Positions 19,088 to 29,386 of a DNA stretch of 64,000 bases are shown here, piece after piece. Position numbers and translations under genes: made by a program. The first letter of the stretch is position 1, and each line of letters begins with the position of its first letter. The notes beneath the pieces are model-generated. The model did not search any database and was not told where the DNA came from. It was given only the letters and a program-made list of their open reading frames with translations. The DNA comes from Bacillus bingmayongensis (GTDB lineage: Bacteria; Bacillota; Bacilli; Bacillales; Bacillaceae_G), in assembly GCF_000299035.1 (NCBI RefSeq), contig NZ_JH921520.1, forward strand, positions 242 to 64,241, written 5' to 3'.

Positions 19088-19350
19088 CCCGCTATTTGTG
19101 GGCGGTAATACTCCCACCTCAAAATTCGACCAGCTCTAGCGGCTAGAATCTCCGGTCGTTTCGCCCCCTCGGACGAGGCAAAAAGCGCCTCTCTGTCGGG
19201 GGCTCCAACGTCCTGCGATTCTGAGCGAGCCGCTTCCGCTTTTCTAAAGGAGTTAGGTGGGAGATAAACTGCCCGTAAAAGCCCGATTGGTGAGGGCTAA
19301 TAATCAATGGGGGATGGAGAAAACCCCCACTGATTAAAGTTTCACTTTAT
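19083..19350. repeat. bcr1 element, copy 1, with nested insertion
   Basis: Bounded by TTTAT at both ends, which is the target duplication of bcr1. Left arm TCCCGCTATTTGTGGGCGG and right block CTGATTAAAGTTTCACTT match copies 2 and 3. About 116 foreign GC-rich bases (19128-19243) interrupt the middle. The right TTTAT provides the stop codon of menA on the minus strand. Confidence 0.85.
19128..19243. repeat. GC-rich REP-like element nested in bcr1
   Basis: Begins CCAGCTCTAGCGGCTAG and ends GCCGCTTCCGCTTTTC, with an inner hairpin GCCCCCTCGGACGAGGC / GCCTCTCTGTCGGGGGC. Base composition is much richer in GC than the surroundings. A related element lies at 25345-25480. Confidence 0.7.
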
Positions 19351-20300
19351 AGGAAATACCCAAGTAACAATCCGATTCCCATTAAGAAACCAAAGATTGT
19401 ATTTGTTTTTGCAGTCGCAACCATTGCGGGTGCCATTTCCATTGGAATGCTTTTGCCGATAAATCCTTTTGTCGCTTTAAATGCTTTCGGTGCACTTAGG
19501 AACACGATCAGCATCCATGGAGATACGATTCCGACAATGATTAGGGCAATCGTCCAAATGTAGGAAACGATAAACATAGAAGCAAGGACACCTATTGCGT
19601 TCTCACGTCCAACAATAATTGCTAATGTGTTACGACCGTTTTCTTTGTCTCCATCTAAATCACGAATGTTGTTGGAAAGTAAAATCGCTCCAATTAAAAT
19701 TGAATTTGGAATGGATACTAAAATAATTTCTGATGTTACAGTTCCTGTCTGGATGAAAAATGAAATACCAATAATAATAACACCCATAAATAATCCTGCT
19801 GTTAATTCTCCAAAAGGTGTATAGGCAATCGGAAGTGGACCACCTGTATAAAGGTAAGCAACAGCCATACAAACAAGACCGATTGCAGCAAGCCACCAGC
19901 TAGAGTTCATACAAATATAAACGCCTAATAGCATCGCGATACCGAAAAATCCAAATGCTAAGTTCAGTACTGTTTTTGGTTGAATGCCGTCGCGGACAAT
20001 TGCACCGCCGATTCCGACTGAACCTTCATGATCTAACCCTCTTTTATAATCAAAGTATTCGTTAAACATGTTTGTTGCTGCTTGAATGAGAAGACAAGCA
20101 AGAAGCATGATAAAGAAAAGAGGGAGATGTATTTGATTAATACCTCCTACTTGCATTGCATAAGCTGTTCCGATAAAAACAGGAACAAAAGCTGCTGTTA
20201 ATGTATGAGGACGCAATAAACTCCACCAAATGCGCCAACCAGTTTGCTTACTTGGCTTTGGCGGCATAGGTGAGGAATTCGTTTCTATTTTCATTTCCAT
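19347..20300 (-). CDS. menA: 1,4-dihydroxy-2-naphthoate polyprenyltransferase MenA
   Basis: 317-residue integral membrane UbiA-family enzyme that attaches the polyprenyl tail to 1,4-dihydroxy-2-naphthoate, giving demethylmenaquinone. The two Mg-diphosphate motifs are NMFNEYFDYKRGLD near residue 75 and NNIRDLDGDKENGR near 205, with about eight or nine hydrophobic segments between and after. AGGAGG lies 7 bases before ATG 20300; the upstream frame (MTLNDAF) has no such site. It is divergent from menF, with back-to-back promoters. The stop codon falls within a bcr1 end. Confidence 0.95.
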   Translation of the reverse strand: MEMKIETNSSPMPPKPSKQTGWRIWWSLLRPHTLTAAFVPVFIGTAYAMQVGGINQIHLPLFFIMLLACLLIQAATNMFNEYFDYKRGLDHEGSVGIGGAIVRDGIQPKTVLNLAFGFFGIAMLLGVYICMNSSWWLAAIGLVCMAVAYLYTGGPLPIAYTPFGELTAGLFMGVIIIGISFFIQTGTVTSEIILVSIPNSILIGAILLSNNIRDLDGDKENGRNTLAIIVGRENAIGVLASMFIVSYIWTIALIIVGIVSPWMLIVFLSAPKAFKATKGFIGKSIPMEMAPAMVATAKTNTIFGFLMGIGLLLGYFL

Positions 20301-20334
20301 GTTGATTCCTCCTGTCACATAAAGTACACAATTA

Positions 20335-20363
20335 AGTGTAGGAAAAGCATCATTTAGTGTCAA
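20335..20363 (-). promoter_or_regulatory. menA promoter
   Basis: On the minus strand TTGACA, 17 bases, TACACT: near-consensus SigA elements about 35 bases upstream of the menA start. Confidence 0.82.
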
Positions 20364-20411
20364 CGTTTATTTTCTAGGAACGGAAGGTGAATTTCTCAGA
20401 AATGCTAAACG

Positions 20412-20441
20412 TTGACAGGGCTTTCGTTTGAGGTGTATCTT
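20412..20441 (+). promoter_or_regulatory. menF promoter
   Basis: TTGACA, 18 bases, TATCTT. The -35 region lies in AAACGTTGACA, the same 11 bases that surround the menA -35 on the other strand. Confidence 0.75.
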
Positions 20442-20490
20442 AAAATCAAGCGTATTTATGACTATTTTTCGCCCATAGGGGGGAGATTCT

Positions 20491-21885
20491 GTGATTCAGA
20501 CGAAACAAAAAGATTTACAAGAAGTACTTGTTACAGCTATTGAACGTGCGACGAATGAAAAAACATTGGTTAGTTTTGTAAAACAAATAGATTGGATGGA
20601 TCCGCTTCTTTTTTATGCAGCAGGAAAACGGATTGCATCCGAAAATAGATGTTATTTTGCAGACCCAGCGCAGCATGTTATCTTTGCTGGAATTGGCTCT
20701 GTTTTCACTATAGCAAATTCTTCTGATAAACGCTTTCAAACTGCCCGTGAAGAGTGGAGTAAAGTACAGGAGAAAGCAATTGTTCACAGGGAAGAATATG
20801 AATTTGGAACGGGTCCACTTTTATTTGGTGGTTTTTCATTTGATCCAGAAAAAGAACAAACGGATCTTTGGAAAGAATTTAAAGATACAACATTAGCGTT
20901 ACCGGCTTTTCTTTTAACAGTAAAAAATGAAAAGGCATGGTTGACGATTAATACATTTGTTTCAGCGGAAGATTGTGCAGAGAAAATTTATGAAGAAATT
21001 GTCTCTCTAGAAGAAAGAATTTTGCAAGAGAATAAGCGTCCGCTTGCAGAAGCAAAATTAACGGTAACTTCTAAAGTAGAAGTTGATCCAAAAGGCTGGA
21101 TGAACGCAATTGTAAAAGTGCAGGATGAAATGAAAAAAGGAAGCGTACAGAAGGTTGTATTAGCGAGAGAGTTCAAACTAGTGATGGATCAAAATATTGA
21201 TTCTGCTCGTGTTTTAGAAGCACTCCGCATTGGACAACCGGATTGTTACGTATTTTCCTTCGATTATAAAGGGGCATGCTTCTTAGGAGCAACGCCTGAG
21301 AGATTAATTCGAAAAGAAGGCGAGAAATTTACGTCGATGTGCCTTGCTGGTTCGATTGGTCATGGTAATTCTATAGAAGAAAGTAAGCAAAATGGTGATG
21401 CACTTCTTCATGATGAAAAGAATTTAGCAGAGCATGGTTATGTAGTAAATATGATTCGCGGTGTATTAACAGAGCATTGTAAATCAGTCAATATTCCACA
21501 GCGCCCAGGTTTATTAACAACAAAAAATTTATTACATTTATATACACCAGTTGAAGCGAAAGGTGACGCATCGCTTCTTTCGATGGTGGAAGAACTGCAT
21601 CCAACGCCAGCACTTGGTGGTACGCCTCGCCTTGAAGCAATGAAACTCATTCGTGATGTAGAGTTATTAGACCGTGGATTGTACGGAGCACCAATCGGCT
21701 GGATAGATGACAAAGGGAACGGTGAATTTGCGGTAGCACTGCGCTGCGGGCTATTGAATGGTGACAAGGCATCCTTATTTGCCGGCTGCGGTATTGTGAT
21801 TGATTCAGTACCACAGCTTGAATATGAAGAAACAAGTTTGAAGTTTAGACCGATGCTTAGTGCTTTGGAGGAATTAATGAAATGA
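20491..21885 (+). CDS. menF: isochorismate synthase MenF
   Basis: 464-residue chorismate-binding enzyme that converts chorismate to isochorismate, the first step of menaquinone synthesis. The C-terminal catalytic half has [25 protein letters not shown] near 265, [11 protein letters not shown] with the catalytic Glu region before it, and YGAPIGWID near 415. GTG start at 20491 has GGGGGGAG 6 bases upstream. The last codons overlap menD (ATGA), so the two are translationally coupled. First gene of menFDHB. Confidence 0.95.
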   Translation: MIQTKQKDLQEVLVTAIERATNEKTLVSFVKQIDWMDPLLFYAAGKRIASENRCYFADPAQHVIFAGIGSVFTIANSSDKRFQTAREEWSKVQEKAIVHREEYEFGTGPLLFGGFSFDPEKEQTDLWKEFKDTTLALPAFLLTVKNEKAWLTINTFVSAEDCAEKIYEEIVSLEERILQENKRPLAEAKLTVTSKVEVDPKGWMNAIVKVQDEMKKGSVQKVVLAREFKLVMDQNIDSARVLEALRIGQPDCYVFSFDYKGACFLGATPERLIRKEGEKFTSMCLAGSIGHGNSIEESKQNGDALLHDEKNLAEHGYVVNMIRGVLTEHCKSVNIPQRPGLLTTKNLLHLYTPVEAKGDASLLSMVEELHPTPALGGTPRLEAMKLIRDVELLDRGLYGAPIGWIDDKGNGEFAVALRCGLLNGDKASLFAGCGIVIDSVPQLEYEETSLKFRPMLSALEELMK

Positions 21886-23636
21886 ATAATCATATAGAAG
21901 CATTATCATATTATTTAGGCGCGTTTGTGGACGAACTAGCGCGTCTAAATGTATGTGATGTTGTCATTAGTCCAGGTTCACGGTCAACACCGCTAGCCTT
22001 ACTAATGCAGCAACATGAACAGATAAAAACATATTTGCATGTAGATGAACGATCAGCTGCCTTTTTTGCGCTCGGGATTGCGAAAGCGAAGAAGCGCCCT
22101 GTAGCGATTTTATGTACATCAGGGACAGCTGCAGCGAACTATTATCCAGCAATTTGTGAAGCTTTTCATTCACGTGTACCACTGCTTGTCTTAACAGCAG
22201 ATAGACCACATGAACTAAGAGATGTTGGTGCACCGCAGGCAATGAATCAGCTGAACTTATATGGCTCCTTTGTGAAACAGTTTATGGAGATGGCACTGCC
22301 AGAAGCTAGAGAGCCTATGTATCATTATGCTCGTATGACAGCTGGGCGTGCTGTTGCAAGTGCATTGCTTGTACCAAAGGGACCTGTCCATATTAATTTT
22401 CCACTTCGGGAGCCATTGATCCCTGACTTTTCTTTAGAGGAATTATGGGAAAAAGGACGAGGTGAATATACAGGGGCAGTTCATCAAGGAAGCATGACGA
22501 TGACGAGTGAATATGTAAGTTCTCTTACAGAGCGCCTTTCGATTATGGAAAAGGGGCTTATTGTTTGTGGAGACGATAGTCATCCAGAGATTGCTGAAGG
22601 TATCACGCAGTTTGCTGAACAAACCGGGTATCCAATTTTAGCAGATCCGCTTTCAGGCCTTCGAAGCGGTGATCATGATAAATCAATGGTAATCGATTGC
22701 TATGATACATTTTTAAGAAATGAATTGTTAAAGGATGCATGGAAGCCAGATGTCATTATTCGTTTTGGGGGTATGCCTGTATCGAAAGCATTAACGCAAT
22801 ATATAAAGAAACAAGAGACTGCTGTCCATATCGTTGTAGATGACTCAGGAAAATGGAGAGATCCAGCTCTTGTAGCGACGGAAGTTGTATGTGCAAGCGA
22901 CGTCTCGTTTTGTAAAGCAATTATAGATAATATGCAAAAGCGAGAACAGAATGATTGGTGCGGGATGTGGAAACATATAAACGACAAAACGAAGAAAAAA
23001 CTTCGTGAAATCGAAACATATGAAACAGCGTTTGAAGGTAAAGTGATTACAGATATTGTGCATGTGTTACCAGAGGAAGCGACGTTATTTGCCAGCAACA
23101 GTATGCCAATTCGTGACACAGATACATTTTTCTTTAACACAGATAAAAAAATTCATGTCATGGCAAACCGTGGTGTGAATGGAATTGATGGGATTATTTC
23201 AACCGCCCTAGGAGCGAGTACTGTTTGTGAGCCGCTCGTATTAGTCATTGGTGATTTATCATTTTATCATGACTTGAATGGACTACTAGCAGCAAAATTA
23301 CATGATTTAAACGTAACAATTGTTGTTGTAAATAATGATGGTGGTGGCATCTTCTCGTTCCTACCGCAATACGAGTCAAAAGAACATTTTGAATCATTAT
23401 TTGGAACACCGATTGGACTTGATTATGAACATGTTGTCAAAATGTACGGAGGTTCATTTGCACGTGTAAATGGTTGGGAAGCATTTCGTGAAGAAGTACA
23501 AAAAGGAACAACGGAAAAAGGCTTACATGTTGTGGAAATTTGTACAAATCGAGAAGAGAACTTGCAGTTACACCGTGAATTGTGGGCCAATACATCAAAG
23601 ACTGTTACAGCATTATTGCAAGGTGAAGCAGAGTGA
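21882..23636 (+). CDS. menD: SEPHCHC synthase MenD
   Basis: 584-residue thiamine-diphosphate enzyme that joins 2-oxoglutarate to isochorismate, releasing CO2. The N-terminal domain has [13 protein letters not shown] with the isochorismate-binding arginine and the activating Glu region [13 protein letters not shown]. The C-terminal ThDP/Mg site is [14 protein letters not shown] with [11 protein letters not shown] near 475. The ATG overlaps the menF stop, and the stop overlaps the menH GTG start, so menF, menD and menH form a tightly coupled chain. Confidence 0.96.
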   Translation: MNNHIEALSYYLGAFVDELARLNVCDVVISPGSRSTPLALLMQQHEQIKTYLHVDERSAAFFALGIAKAKKRPVAILCTSGTAAANYYPAICEAFHSRVPLLVLTADRPHELRDVGAPQAMNQLNLYGSFVKQFMEMALPEAREPMYHYARMTAGRAVASALLVPKGPVHINFPLREPLIPDFSLEELWEKGRGEYTGAVHQGSMTMTSEYVSSLTERLSIMEKGLIVCGDDSHPEIAEGITQFAEQTGYPILADPLSGLRSGDHDKSMVIDCYDTFLRNELLKDAWKPDVIIRFGGMPVSKALTQYIKKQETAVHIVVDDSGKWRDPALVATEVVCASDVSFCKAIIDNMQKREQNDWCGMWKHINDKTKKKLREIETYETAFEGKVITDIVHVLPEEATLFASNSMPIRDTDTFFFNTDKKIHVMANRGVNGIDGIISTALGASTVCEPLVLVIGDLSFYHDLNGLLAAKLHDLNVTIVVVNNDGGGIFSFLPQYESKEHFESLFGTPIGLDYEHVVKMYGGSFARVNGWEAFREEVQKGTTEKGLHVVEICTNREENLQLHRELWANTSKTVTALLQGEAE

Positions 23637-24445
23637 AAGTAACGCTAGAAGGTGTAATGTATGAATATGAAGTAGTGGGAAGTGGAGAGCCGCTTCTGCT
23701 TCTTCATGGTTTTACGGGTAGCATGGAAACGTGGCGTACGTTTATTCCTGCGTGGAGTAAGCAGTTCCAAGTCATCACAGCTGATCTTGTTGGACATGGG
23801 AAAACAGAAAGCCCCGAGGAACTTACGCATTATGATATTCAAAATGTAGCTTCACAAATAATGGCTTTACTAGATCATCTACTTATCAAAAAAGCACATA
23901 TACTTGGCTATTCGATGGGCGGAAGACTGGCGATTACGATGGCATGCTTATATCCAAAGCGCGTGAAATCTCTTTTATTAGAGAATTGCACAGCTGGACT
24001 TGAGATGGAATCGGATCGGAAAGATCGTCGCATGAAAGATGAACAGCTTGCAGATCGAATTGAATCAGAAGGAATAAAAGCCTTCGTAAACCGATGGGAA
24101 AATATCCCGCTGTTTGTAACGCAAAAAAAATTATCAAAAGATGTGCAAGAACAAGTAAGAAAAGAGCGGCTTGCCAATAACACGAAAGGACTAGCAAATA
24201 GTCTCAGGGGCATGGGAACTGGAGCCCAGCCTTCGTGGTGGGAGAAGCTTGAAGAGCTCAAAATGCCTGTCTTTTTAATGAATGGAGAGAGTGATCAAAA
24301 GTTCTTTCACATCTTAAAAAATATGCAAAAACGCATCCCTCACGCGAAATTTGTCAAAATTGATGGGGCTGGTCATGCAATTCATGTGGAACAACCGCAA
24401 AAGTTTGGTACAATAGTAGAGGGATTTCTTAAAACCATACGGTGA
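23633..24445 (+). CDS. menH: SHCHC synthase MenH
   Basis: 270-residue alpha/beta hydrolase-fold lyase that removes pyruvate from SEPHCHC to give SHCHC. The motifs [12 protein letters not shown] (oxyanion region, residue 24 on), LGYSMGGR with the nucleophile Ser near 88, and [14 protein letters not shown] with the catalytic His near 243 are as expected for MenH. GTG start overlaps the menD stop (GTGA). Confidence 0.93.
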   Translation: MKVTLEGVMYEYEVVGSGEPLLLLHGFTGSMETWRTFIPAWSKQFQVITADLVGHGKTESPEELTHYDIQNVASQIMALLDHLLIKKAHILGYSMGGRLAITMACLYPKRVKSLLLENCTAGLEMESDRKDRRMKDEQLADRIESEGIKAFVNRWENIPLFVTQKKLSKDVQEQVRKERLANNTKGLANSLRGMGTGAQPSWWEKLEELKMPVFLMNGESDQKFFHILKNMQKRIPHAKFVKIDGAGHAIHVEQPQKFGTIVEGFLKTIR

Positions 24446-24525
24446 CACTTTTTTCTTTTGAAGAGAGTGGAGCTTATAGAGAGGCTAGTGGATAACCATT
24501 AGCACGATAAAAAGGAGGTAATATA

Positions 24526-25344
24526 ATGGCTATTGAATGGGTAAAAGAAGGCAATTACGAAGATATTATTTATTCCACATACAATGGTATCGCAAAGATT
24601 TCGATTAACCGTCCTGAAGTACATAACGCATTCCGTCCTAAAACGGTAATGGAGTTAATCGATGCATTTGCACACGCACGCGATGATGCAAATGTTGGCG
24701 TTATCATTTTAACTGGTGAAGGTGGACGTGCATTCTGTTCTGGCGGCGACCAAAAAGTTCGCGGTCATGGTGGATATGTAGGTGAAGACCAAATCCCACG
24801 CTTAAACGTATTAGACTTACAACGTTTAATTCGCGCAATCCCTAAACCAGTTATCGCAATGGTAGCAGGTTATGCAATTGGCGGAGGACACGTACTTCAT
24901 ATCGTATGTGACTTAACAATCGCAGCAGACAACGCTGTATTCGGACAAACTGGTCCTAAAGTAGGTAGCTTTGATGGCGGATACGGTGCAGGTTATTTAG
25001 CTCGTATGGTAGGCCATAAGAAAGCTCGTGAAATTTGGTACCTATGCCGTCAATACAGTGCACAAGAAGCGCTTGATATGGGCTTAGTAAACACAGTTGT
25101 ACCATTAGACCAATTAGAAGCAGAAACAGTACAATGGGCAGAAGAAATCTTAGCAAACAGCCCAATGGCACTTCGTTTCTTAAAAGCTGCATTCAATGCA
25201 GATACAGATGGTTTAGCTGGTATCCAGCAACTAGCGGGAGACGCAACGTTATTGTACTACACAACTGACGAAGCAAAAGAAGGCCGCGACGCGTTCAAAG
25301 AAAAACGCCGTCCAGACTTCGGACAATTCCCTCGTTTCCCTTGA
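24526..25344 (+). CDS. menB: 1,4-dihydroxy-2-naphthoyl-CoA synthase MenB
   Basis: 272-residue crotonase-fold enzyme that closes the second ring of O-succinylbenzoyl-CoA. Conserved pieces are [17 protein letters not shown] near residue 82, [10 protein letters not shown] near 121, and [29 protein letters not shown] near 152, the MenB signature. AAGGAGG lies 7 bases before the ATG. Codon choice is visibly more optimised than in its neighbours, suggesting higher expression. An 80-base gap separates it from menH, and a REP-like repeat begins at its stop codon. Confidence 0.96.
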   Translation: MAIEWVKEGNYEDIIYSTYNGIAKISINRPEVHNAFRPKTVMELIDAFAHARDDANVGVIILTGEGGRAFCSGGDQKVRGHGGYVGEDQIPRLNVLDLQRLIRAIPKPVIAMVAGYAIGGGHVLHIVCDLTIAADNAVFGQTGPKVGSFDGGYGAGYLARMVGHKKAREIWYLCRQYSAQEALDMGLVNTVVPLDQLEAETVQWAEEILANSPMALRFLKAAFNADTDGLAGIQQLAGDATLLYYTTDEAKEGRDAFKEKRRPDFGQFPRFP

Positions 25345-25480
25345 TCAAAAGCGGAGCCGACTGTTCAGCCCTGACGGCTAAGGTTCTTTCGCACAGAAAG
25401 TGATTTTTACTTTCTCGTGCGGGAGGTTCTTAGACGCGAAGGGCTAGGAGGCGTAGCTAGACAGATCAAAAGCGGAAGCA
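25345..25480. repeat. GC-rich REP-like element after menB
   Basis: GATCAAAAGCGG occurs at the left end and ATCAAAAGCGGAAGC at the right end, in the same orientation, with an inner hairpin CGCACAGAAAGTGA / TTACTTTCTCGTGCG. It resembles the element nested in bcr1 copy 1 in its CCGCTTTT and CTAGC blocks and GC content. Confidence 0.65.
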
Positions 25481-25486
25481 AAAAAC

Positions 25487-25520
25487 AAGAGACTTGATTC
25501 TACATCAAGTCTCTTTCTTT
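25487..25520 (+). terminator. terminator between menB and menE
   Basis: AAGAGACTTGATT / ATCAAGTCTCTTT stem ending in TTTCTTT, 20 bases before menE. It would partly uncouple menEC from menFDHB. Confidence 0.85.
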
Positions 25521-25539
25521 CATGGAAGGAGAATGTGTA

Positions 25540-26985
25540 ATGGAGACGATGCCCAATTGGTTAATGCAACGTGCCTTTTTAACGCCAGAGCGCACTGCGA
25601 TTGAAACGAGAGAAGAAACAATCACATTTTTAGAACTGCATGAAAAAGTATTATCTGTTTGTGAACATCTTTCACACTTACAAGTAGAAAAAGGTCAAAA
25701 AGTGGCTGTTCTGATGAAAAATAGTATCGAGATGATTACGGTAATTCATGCCTTGTCTTATATAGGGGGAGTAGCTGTACTTCTAAATACACGTCTTTCA
25801 AGAGAAGAGCTACTTTGGCAAATGGAAGATGCTGAAGTTGTTTGCTTAGTAACGGACCAAGAATTTGAAACGGAGCAGGTACCTGTCTACGCATTTGGAG
25901 AGGTAGTGAATGGACAAAAGACATATGCAGTTGTTCAAGAGGAGTTCTCTTTAGAAGAAGCGATGACCATTATTTATACGTCAGGGACAACTGGGAGACC
26001 GAAAGGCGTTATCCTAACTTACGGTAATCACTGGGCGAGTGCTGTCGGATCATCACTGAACTTAGGGCTTCGCGATGATGATTGTTGGTTAGCATGTATG
26101 CCGATGTTCCATGTAGGCGGGCTATCTCTTTTAATGAAAAATATTATGTATGGTATGCGCATAGTACTCGTTCCGAAATATGATCCTGATTTTATTCATG
26201 AGGCAATAAAAAAGCGAGGCGTTACAATTATATCGGTCGTTTCTAAGATGGTAACGGACCTATTAGAAAGACTTGGGGAGGAAACATACCCTAACTCTTT
26301 ACGCTGCATGTTACTAGGCGGAGGGCCAGCGCCGAAGCCATTATTAGAAACATGTGTGACAAAAGGAATTCCTGTGTATCAAACATATGGTATGACGGAA
26401 ACTTCCTCACAAATTTGCACACTATCAGCTGATTATATGTTAACGAAGGTGGGATCAGCAGGAAAACCTCTTTTCCCATGCCAGCTTCGAATTGAGAATG
26501 ATGGTAAGGTTATGCCGCCAAATGTAGAAGGCGAAATTGTTGTAAAAGGGCCCAATGTAACATATGGCTATTTTAAGCGTGAGGACGCAACGCGTGAAAC
26601 AATAACAAATGGCTGGCTTCATACTGGTGACCTTGGGTATTTAGATGAAGAAGGATTCTTATATGTATTAGACCGCCGCAGTGATTTAATTATTTCAGGC
26701 GGAGAAAATATTTATCCAGCGCAAATTGAAGAAGTCCTGCTTGCACATCCTATGGTAGCAGAAGCTGGTGTTGTTGGGAAAGCAGATGAACGGTGGGGAC
26801 AAGTACCAGCTGCTTTTATTGTAAGAGCAGACCAGGTAACAGAAGAAGAACTGATTAGATTTTGTGAAGAAAAATTAGCAAAGTATAAAGTGCCAAAAGA
26901 AGTCCATTTCTTACATGAGCTACCACGTAATGCTTCGAAAAAATTGTTAAGACGGGAATTAAGGCACCTGCTGGAGGAAATGTAA
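25540..26985 (+). CDS. menE: o-succinylbenzoate-CoA ligase MenE
   Basis: 481-residue ANL-superfamily adenylate-forming enzyme that activates o-succinylbenzoate with CoA. AMP-binding motif [15 protein letters not shown] is near residue 150, YGMTETSSQ near 285, [36 protein letters not shown] near 365-400, and the C-terminal catalytic Lys in [16 protein letters not shown] 25540 has AAGGAG 8 bases upstream; an earlier in-frame ATG at 25522 overlaps that site. It starts after a terminator, so it may have its own promoter or depend on read-through. Its stop codon directly abuts menC. Confidence 0.95.
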   Translation: METMPNWLMQRAFLTPERTAIETREETITFLELHEKVLSVCEHLSHLQVEKGQKVAVLMKNSIEMITVIHALSYIGGVAVLLNTRLSREELLWQMEDAEVVCLVTDQEFETEQVPVYAFGEVVNGQKTYAVVQEEFSLEEAMTIIYTSGTTGRPKGVILTYGNHWASAVGSSLNLGLRDDDCWLACMPMFHVGGLSLLMKNIMYGMRIVLVPKYDPDFIHEAIKKRGVTIISVVSKMVTDLLERLGEETYPNSLRCMLLGGGPAPKPLLETCVTKGIPVYQTYGMTETSSQICTLSADYMLTKVGSAGKPLFPCQLRIENDGKVMPPNVEGEIVVKGPNVTYGYFKREDATRETITNGWLHTGDLGYLDEEGFLYVLDRRSDLIISGGENIYPAQIEEVLLAHPMVAEAGVVGKADERWGQVPAAFIVRADQVTEEELIRFCEEKLAKYKVPKEVHFLHELPRNASKKLLRRELRHLLEEM

Positions 26986-28098
26986 ATGAGAATTAAAAAG
27001 GCGACGCTTTATGTAACAGAAATGCCGCTTGTTACTCCTTTTGCAGCAAGTTATGGAACATATGAAACGCGGGAAAGTATTGTCATTGAACTTGAGGATA
27101 CGGACGGATATATCGGTTTTGGGGAAGTCGTTGCTTTTTCGGAGCCGTGGTATACAGAAGAAACAGTAACAACAGCACTACATATGCTCCAGGATTTTTT
27201 ATTACCAAGTTTATTTAAAACTGAAATTACGCATCCAACAGAAATTCCCCATGTATTTCAACATATAAAGCGTAACCGTATGGCAAAAGCGGGAATAGAA
27301 GGTGCCGTATGGGATTTGTATGCGAAACGTCAAAATCAATCAGTAGCGATTTTACTTGGCGGGACGCAGTCAGAAATTGAAGTCGGTGTTGTGATTGGGC
27401 TAGATACGATTCCAAATATGTTAAAAAGAATTGAAATGTATGCGGAAGAAGGTTATAGACGTTTTAAAGTGAAAATAAAGCCGGAACTTGATTATGAGTT
27501 GCTGAAGGAGATACGAAGGGCTTTTCCACAAATCCCATTAATGGCTGATGCGAATTCAGCGTATACATTATCGGATACTGAGCAATTAAAGCGGCTGGAT
27601 GAATTCCAATTAATGATGATTGAACAGCCTCTAGCAGATAACGATTTTCTCGATCATGCCAAGCTCCAAAAACAAATGGAAACACCGATTTGTTTAGATG
27701 AAAGTATTCATAGCTTAGAAGACGCAAGAGTGGCAATTACGCTCGGTAGTTGCCGCATTGTGAACATTAAACCTGGGCGAGTGGGTGGATTAGCAGAGTC
27801 GATTAAAATTCATGATTATTGTCAGCAGCATGGTATTCCTGTTTGGTGCGGTGGTATGGTTGAAATGGGAATTTCACGCGCGCAAAACATTGCGTTAGCA
27901 TCACTCCCAAACTTCACGATTCCAGGTGATATTTCTGCTTCTAGTAGGCACTGGGAGCAAGATATTATTTCACCAGAAGTCACGCTGCAAGGCGGAAAAG
28001 TGATTGTTCCAAAAAAGGCTGGGCTTGGATATAACGTAAACCGGGAAAGATTAGAAGAAATCACAAGAACACGTAAAGAGTATAATCAAAATAACTAA
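26986..28098 (+). CDS. menC: o-succinylbenzoate synthase MenC
   Basis: 370-residue enolase-superfamily dehydratase that forms o-succinylbenzoate from SHCHC. The barrel residues are visible in order: KVKIK (catalytic Lys near 163), MADANS (metal Asp), MIEQPL (metal Glu), CLDESI (metal Asp) and NIKPGRVGGL (second catalytic Lys near 263). It starts on the base after the menE stop with CTGGAGG upstream, so the two are coupled. It resembles the NSAR/OSBS branch common in Bacillus, whose members may also racemise N-acylamino acids. Confidence 0.94.
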   Translation: MRIKKATLYVTEMPLVTPFAASYGTYETRESIVIELEDTDGYIGFGEVVAFSEPWYTEETVTTALHMLQDFLLPSLFKTEITHPTEIPHVFQHIKRNRMAKAGIEGAVWDLYAKRQNQSVAILLGGTQSEIEVGVVIGLDTIPNMLKRIEMYAEEGYRRFKVKIKPELDYELLKEIRRAFPQIPLMADANSAYTLSDTEQLKRLDEFQLMMIEQPLADNDFLDHAKLQKQMETPICLDESIHSLEDARVAITLGSCRIVNIKPGRVGGLAESIKIHDYCQQHGIPVWCGGMVEMGISRAQNIALASLPNFTIPGDISASSRHWEQDIISPEVTLQGGKVIVPKKAGLGYNVNRERLEEITRTRKEYNQNN

Positions 28099-28116
28099 TA
28101 ATTTTAAGGTGATACG

Positions 28117-28202
28117 ATGAAGGCAAGGATGAACGCATTAAGGAAATAGCAATGGAATTGATTGACAAATATCGAAAAAAATATTTGTCCGCCTGGAAAT
28201 AA
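28117..28202 (+). pseudogene. possible frameshifted small gene
   Basis: AAGGTG precedes an ATG at 28117 that opens only ten codons. Another frame then reads GKDERIKEIAMELIDKYRKKY and a Trp-Lys end before TAA, a plausible charged helix of a small protein. One indel would join the two. No family is recognised. Weak call. Confidence 0.3.
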
Positions 28203-28233
28203 GAAAAAACACGACTTTTATTCAACAGTTGAC

Positions 28234-28275
28234 ATAAAAAAGAGCACTATTTACTCGTAATAGTGCTCTTTTTTA
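28234..28275 (+). terminator. men operon terminator
   Basis: AAAAAAGAGCACTATTA.. / ..TAATAGTGCTCTTTTTT stem with T run. Confidence 0.92.
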
Positions 28276-28365
28276 TGCCAAACATTTCTTATTTCAGTAA
28301 ACCTCCCTGTTAGTGAAATAAGGGAATCTGAAATCCTTTCAATTAGTAAGATTCGGTTCATCATT

Positions 28366-28522
28366 TTTATCCCGCATTAACGGACAGTAACACTCCCACC
28401 TCAAAATTCAGCGAAAGCAAAGAAGTTAGGTGGGAGATGAACTGTCCGTAAAAGCCCGATTGGTTCAACTAATAATCAGTGGGGGATGGGGAAAACCCCC
28501 ACTGATTAAAGTTTCACTTTAT
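28366..28522. repeat. bcr1 element, copy 2
   Basis: 157 bases from TTTAT to TTTAT. Inner arms ACTCCCACCT / AGGTGGGAG, outer arms ACGGACAGT / ACTGTCCGT and a third hairpin CAGTGGGGG / CCCCCACTG make a highly structured unit. This is the cleanest of the three copies in the window. Confidence 0.9.
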
Positions 28523-28697
28523 AAACGGTATGACTTTTTTATATGTTTTCTTCAACTAGCGCAACCCGTTAGCTTAATATAAGGTCAATTGTTTTGTTAA
28601 TTAACATTCATGGATTGAATTGTGCTATAAGGAAATATTAAGGTTGTATGATTCACGCTTGATATTTAAACTCATTGGACAAAGTGGAGGTAATAGC

Positions 28698-29315
28698 ATG
28701 GCTGTAAGAAAAAAAGACAAGTTTACAAATCATTTAAGTAATATTTCTTTAAATTTAAAAGAAAGTGCTAATTATTTCGCTGACTATAAACTAAAAAATG
28801 TTAATGACCTTAAAATTTTTTCTGAAAAAATGAAGGAATATGAATCGGAGGGGGATTCTTTGGTTCATGAAGTTATCAAAGATTTACACAATGCTTTCAT
28901 CACTTCCATTGAACGAGAAGATATTTTATCTCTTACCTTGAGCATGGATGATGTTTTAGATGGGTTAGAACATACTGCTGCTCTATTTGAAATGTATTCT
29001 ATAGTAAATGCTGATAATTATATGCTTAAGTTTGTTGATGCTATCCGTAATTGCACTGCTGAAATTGTGGCAGCGGTTGAAATGTTGGCAACAAAGAAAT
29101 TACTAAATATGAGGGATCATGCCATCAAAATTAAAGAGTTGGAATCAAAATGTGATGGGATTTTGCGTGAATCCATTAAAAGTCTGTTTGCTAATGAAAA
29201 AGACCCTATTCGTATTATTCAATATAAAGAAATCTATGAAGAGCTCGAAAACATTGCGGATTTTTGTCAGAATGTAGCCAACACATTAGAAAGCATTATC
29301 ATGAAGAATGCTTAA
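28698..29315 (+). CDS. DUF47 family protein (PhoU-like, Pit accessory)
   Basis: 205-residue all-helical cytoplasmic protein of the DUF47 family, distantly related to PhoU. Family features are the charged helices ESEGDSLVHEVIKDLHNAFITSIEREDILSL near 47-77 and ELESKCDGILRESIKSLF near 155, each resembling the E/D-rich metal-binding repeats of PhoU. Such genes usually precede a Pit-type phosphate transporter, as here (71-base gap), and are thought to regulate it. ATG 28698 has GGAGG 8 bases upstream. Confidence 0.9.
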   Translation: MAVRKKDKFTNHLSNISLNLKESANYFADYKLKNVNDLKIFSEKMKEYESEGDSLVHEVIKDLHNAFITSIEREDILSLTLSMDDVLDGLEHTAALFEMYSIVNADNYMLKFVDAIRNCTAEIVAAVEMLATKKLLNMRDHAIKIKELESKCDGILRESIKSLFANEKDPIRIIQYKEIYEELENIADFCQNVANTLESIIMKNA

Positions 29316-29386
29316 CCGTATTCAAGCAGTATTAATATAGTTCTGGAGTGAAAATTAATATAGTCAAAAAATATGTGGAGGCTCTA

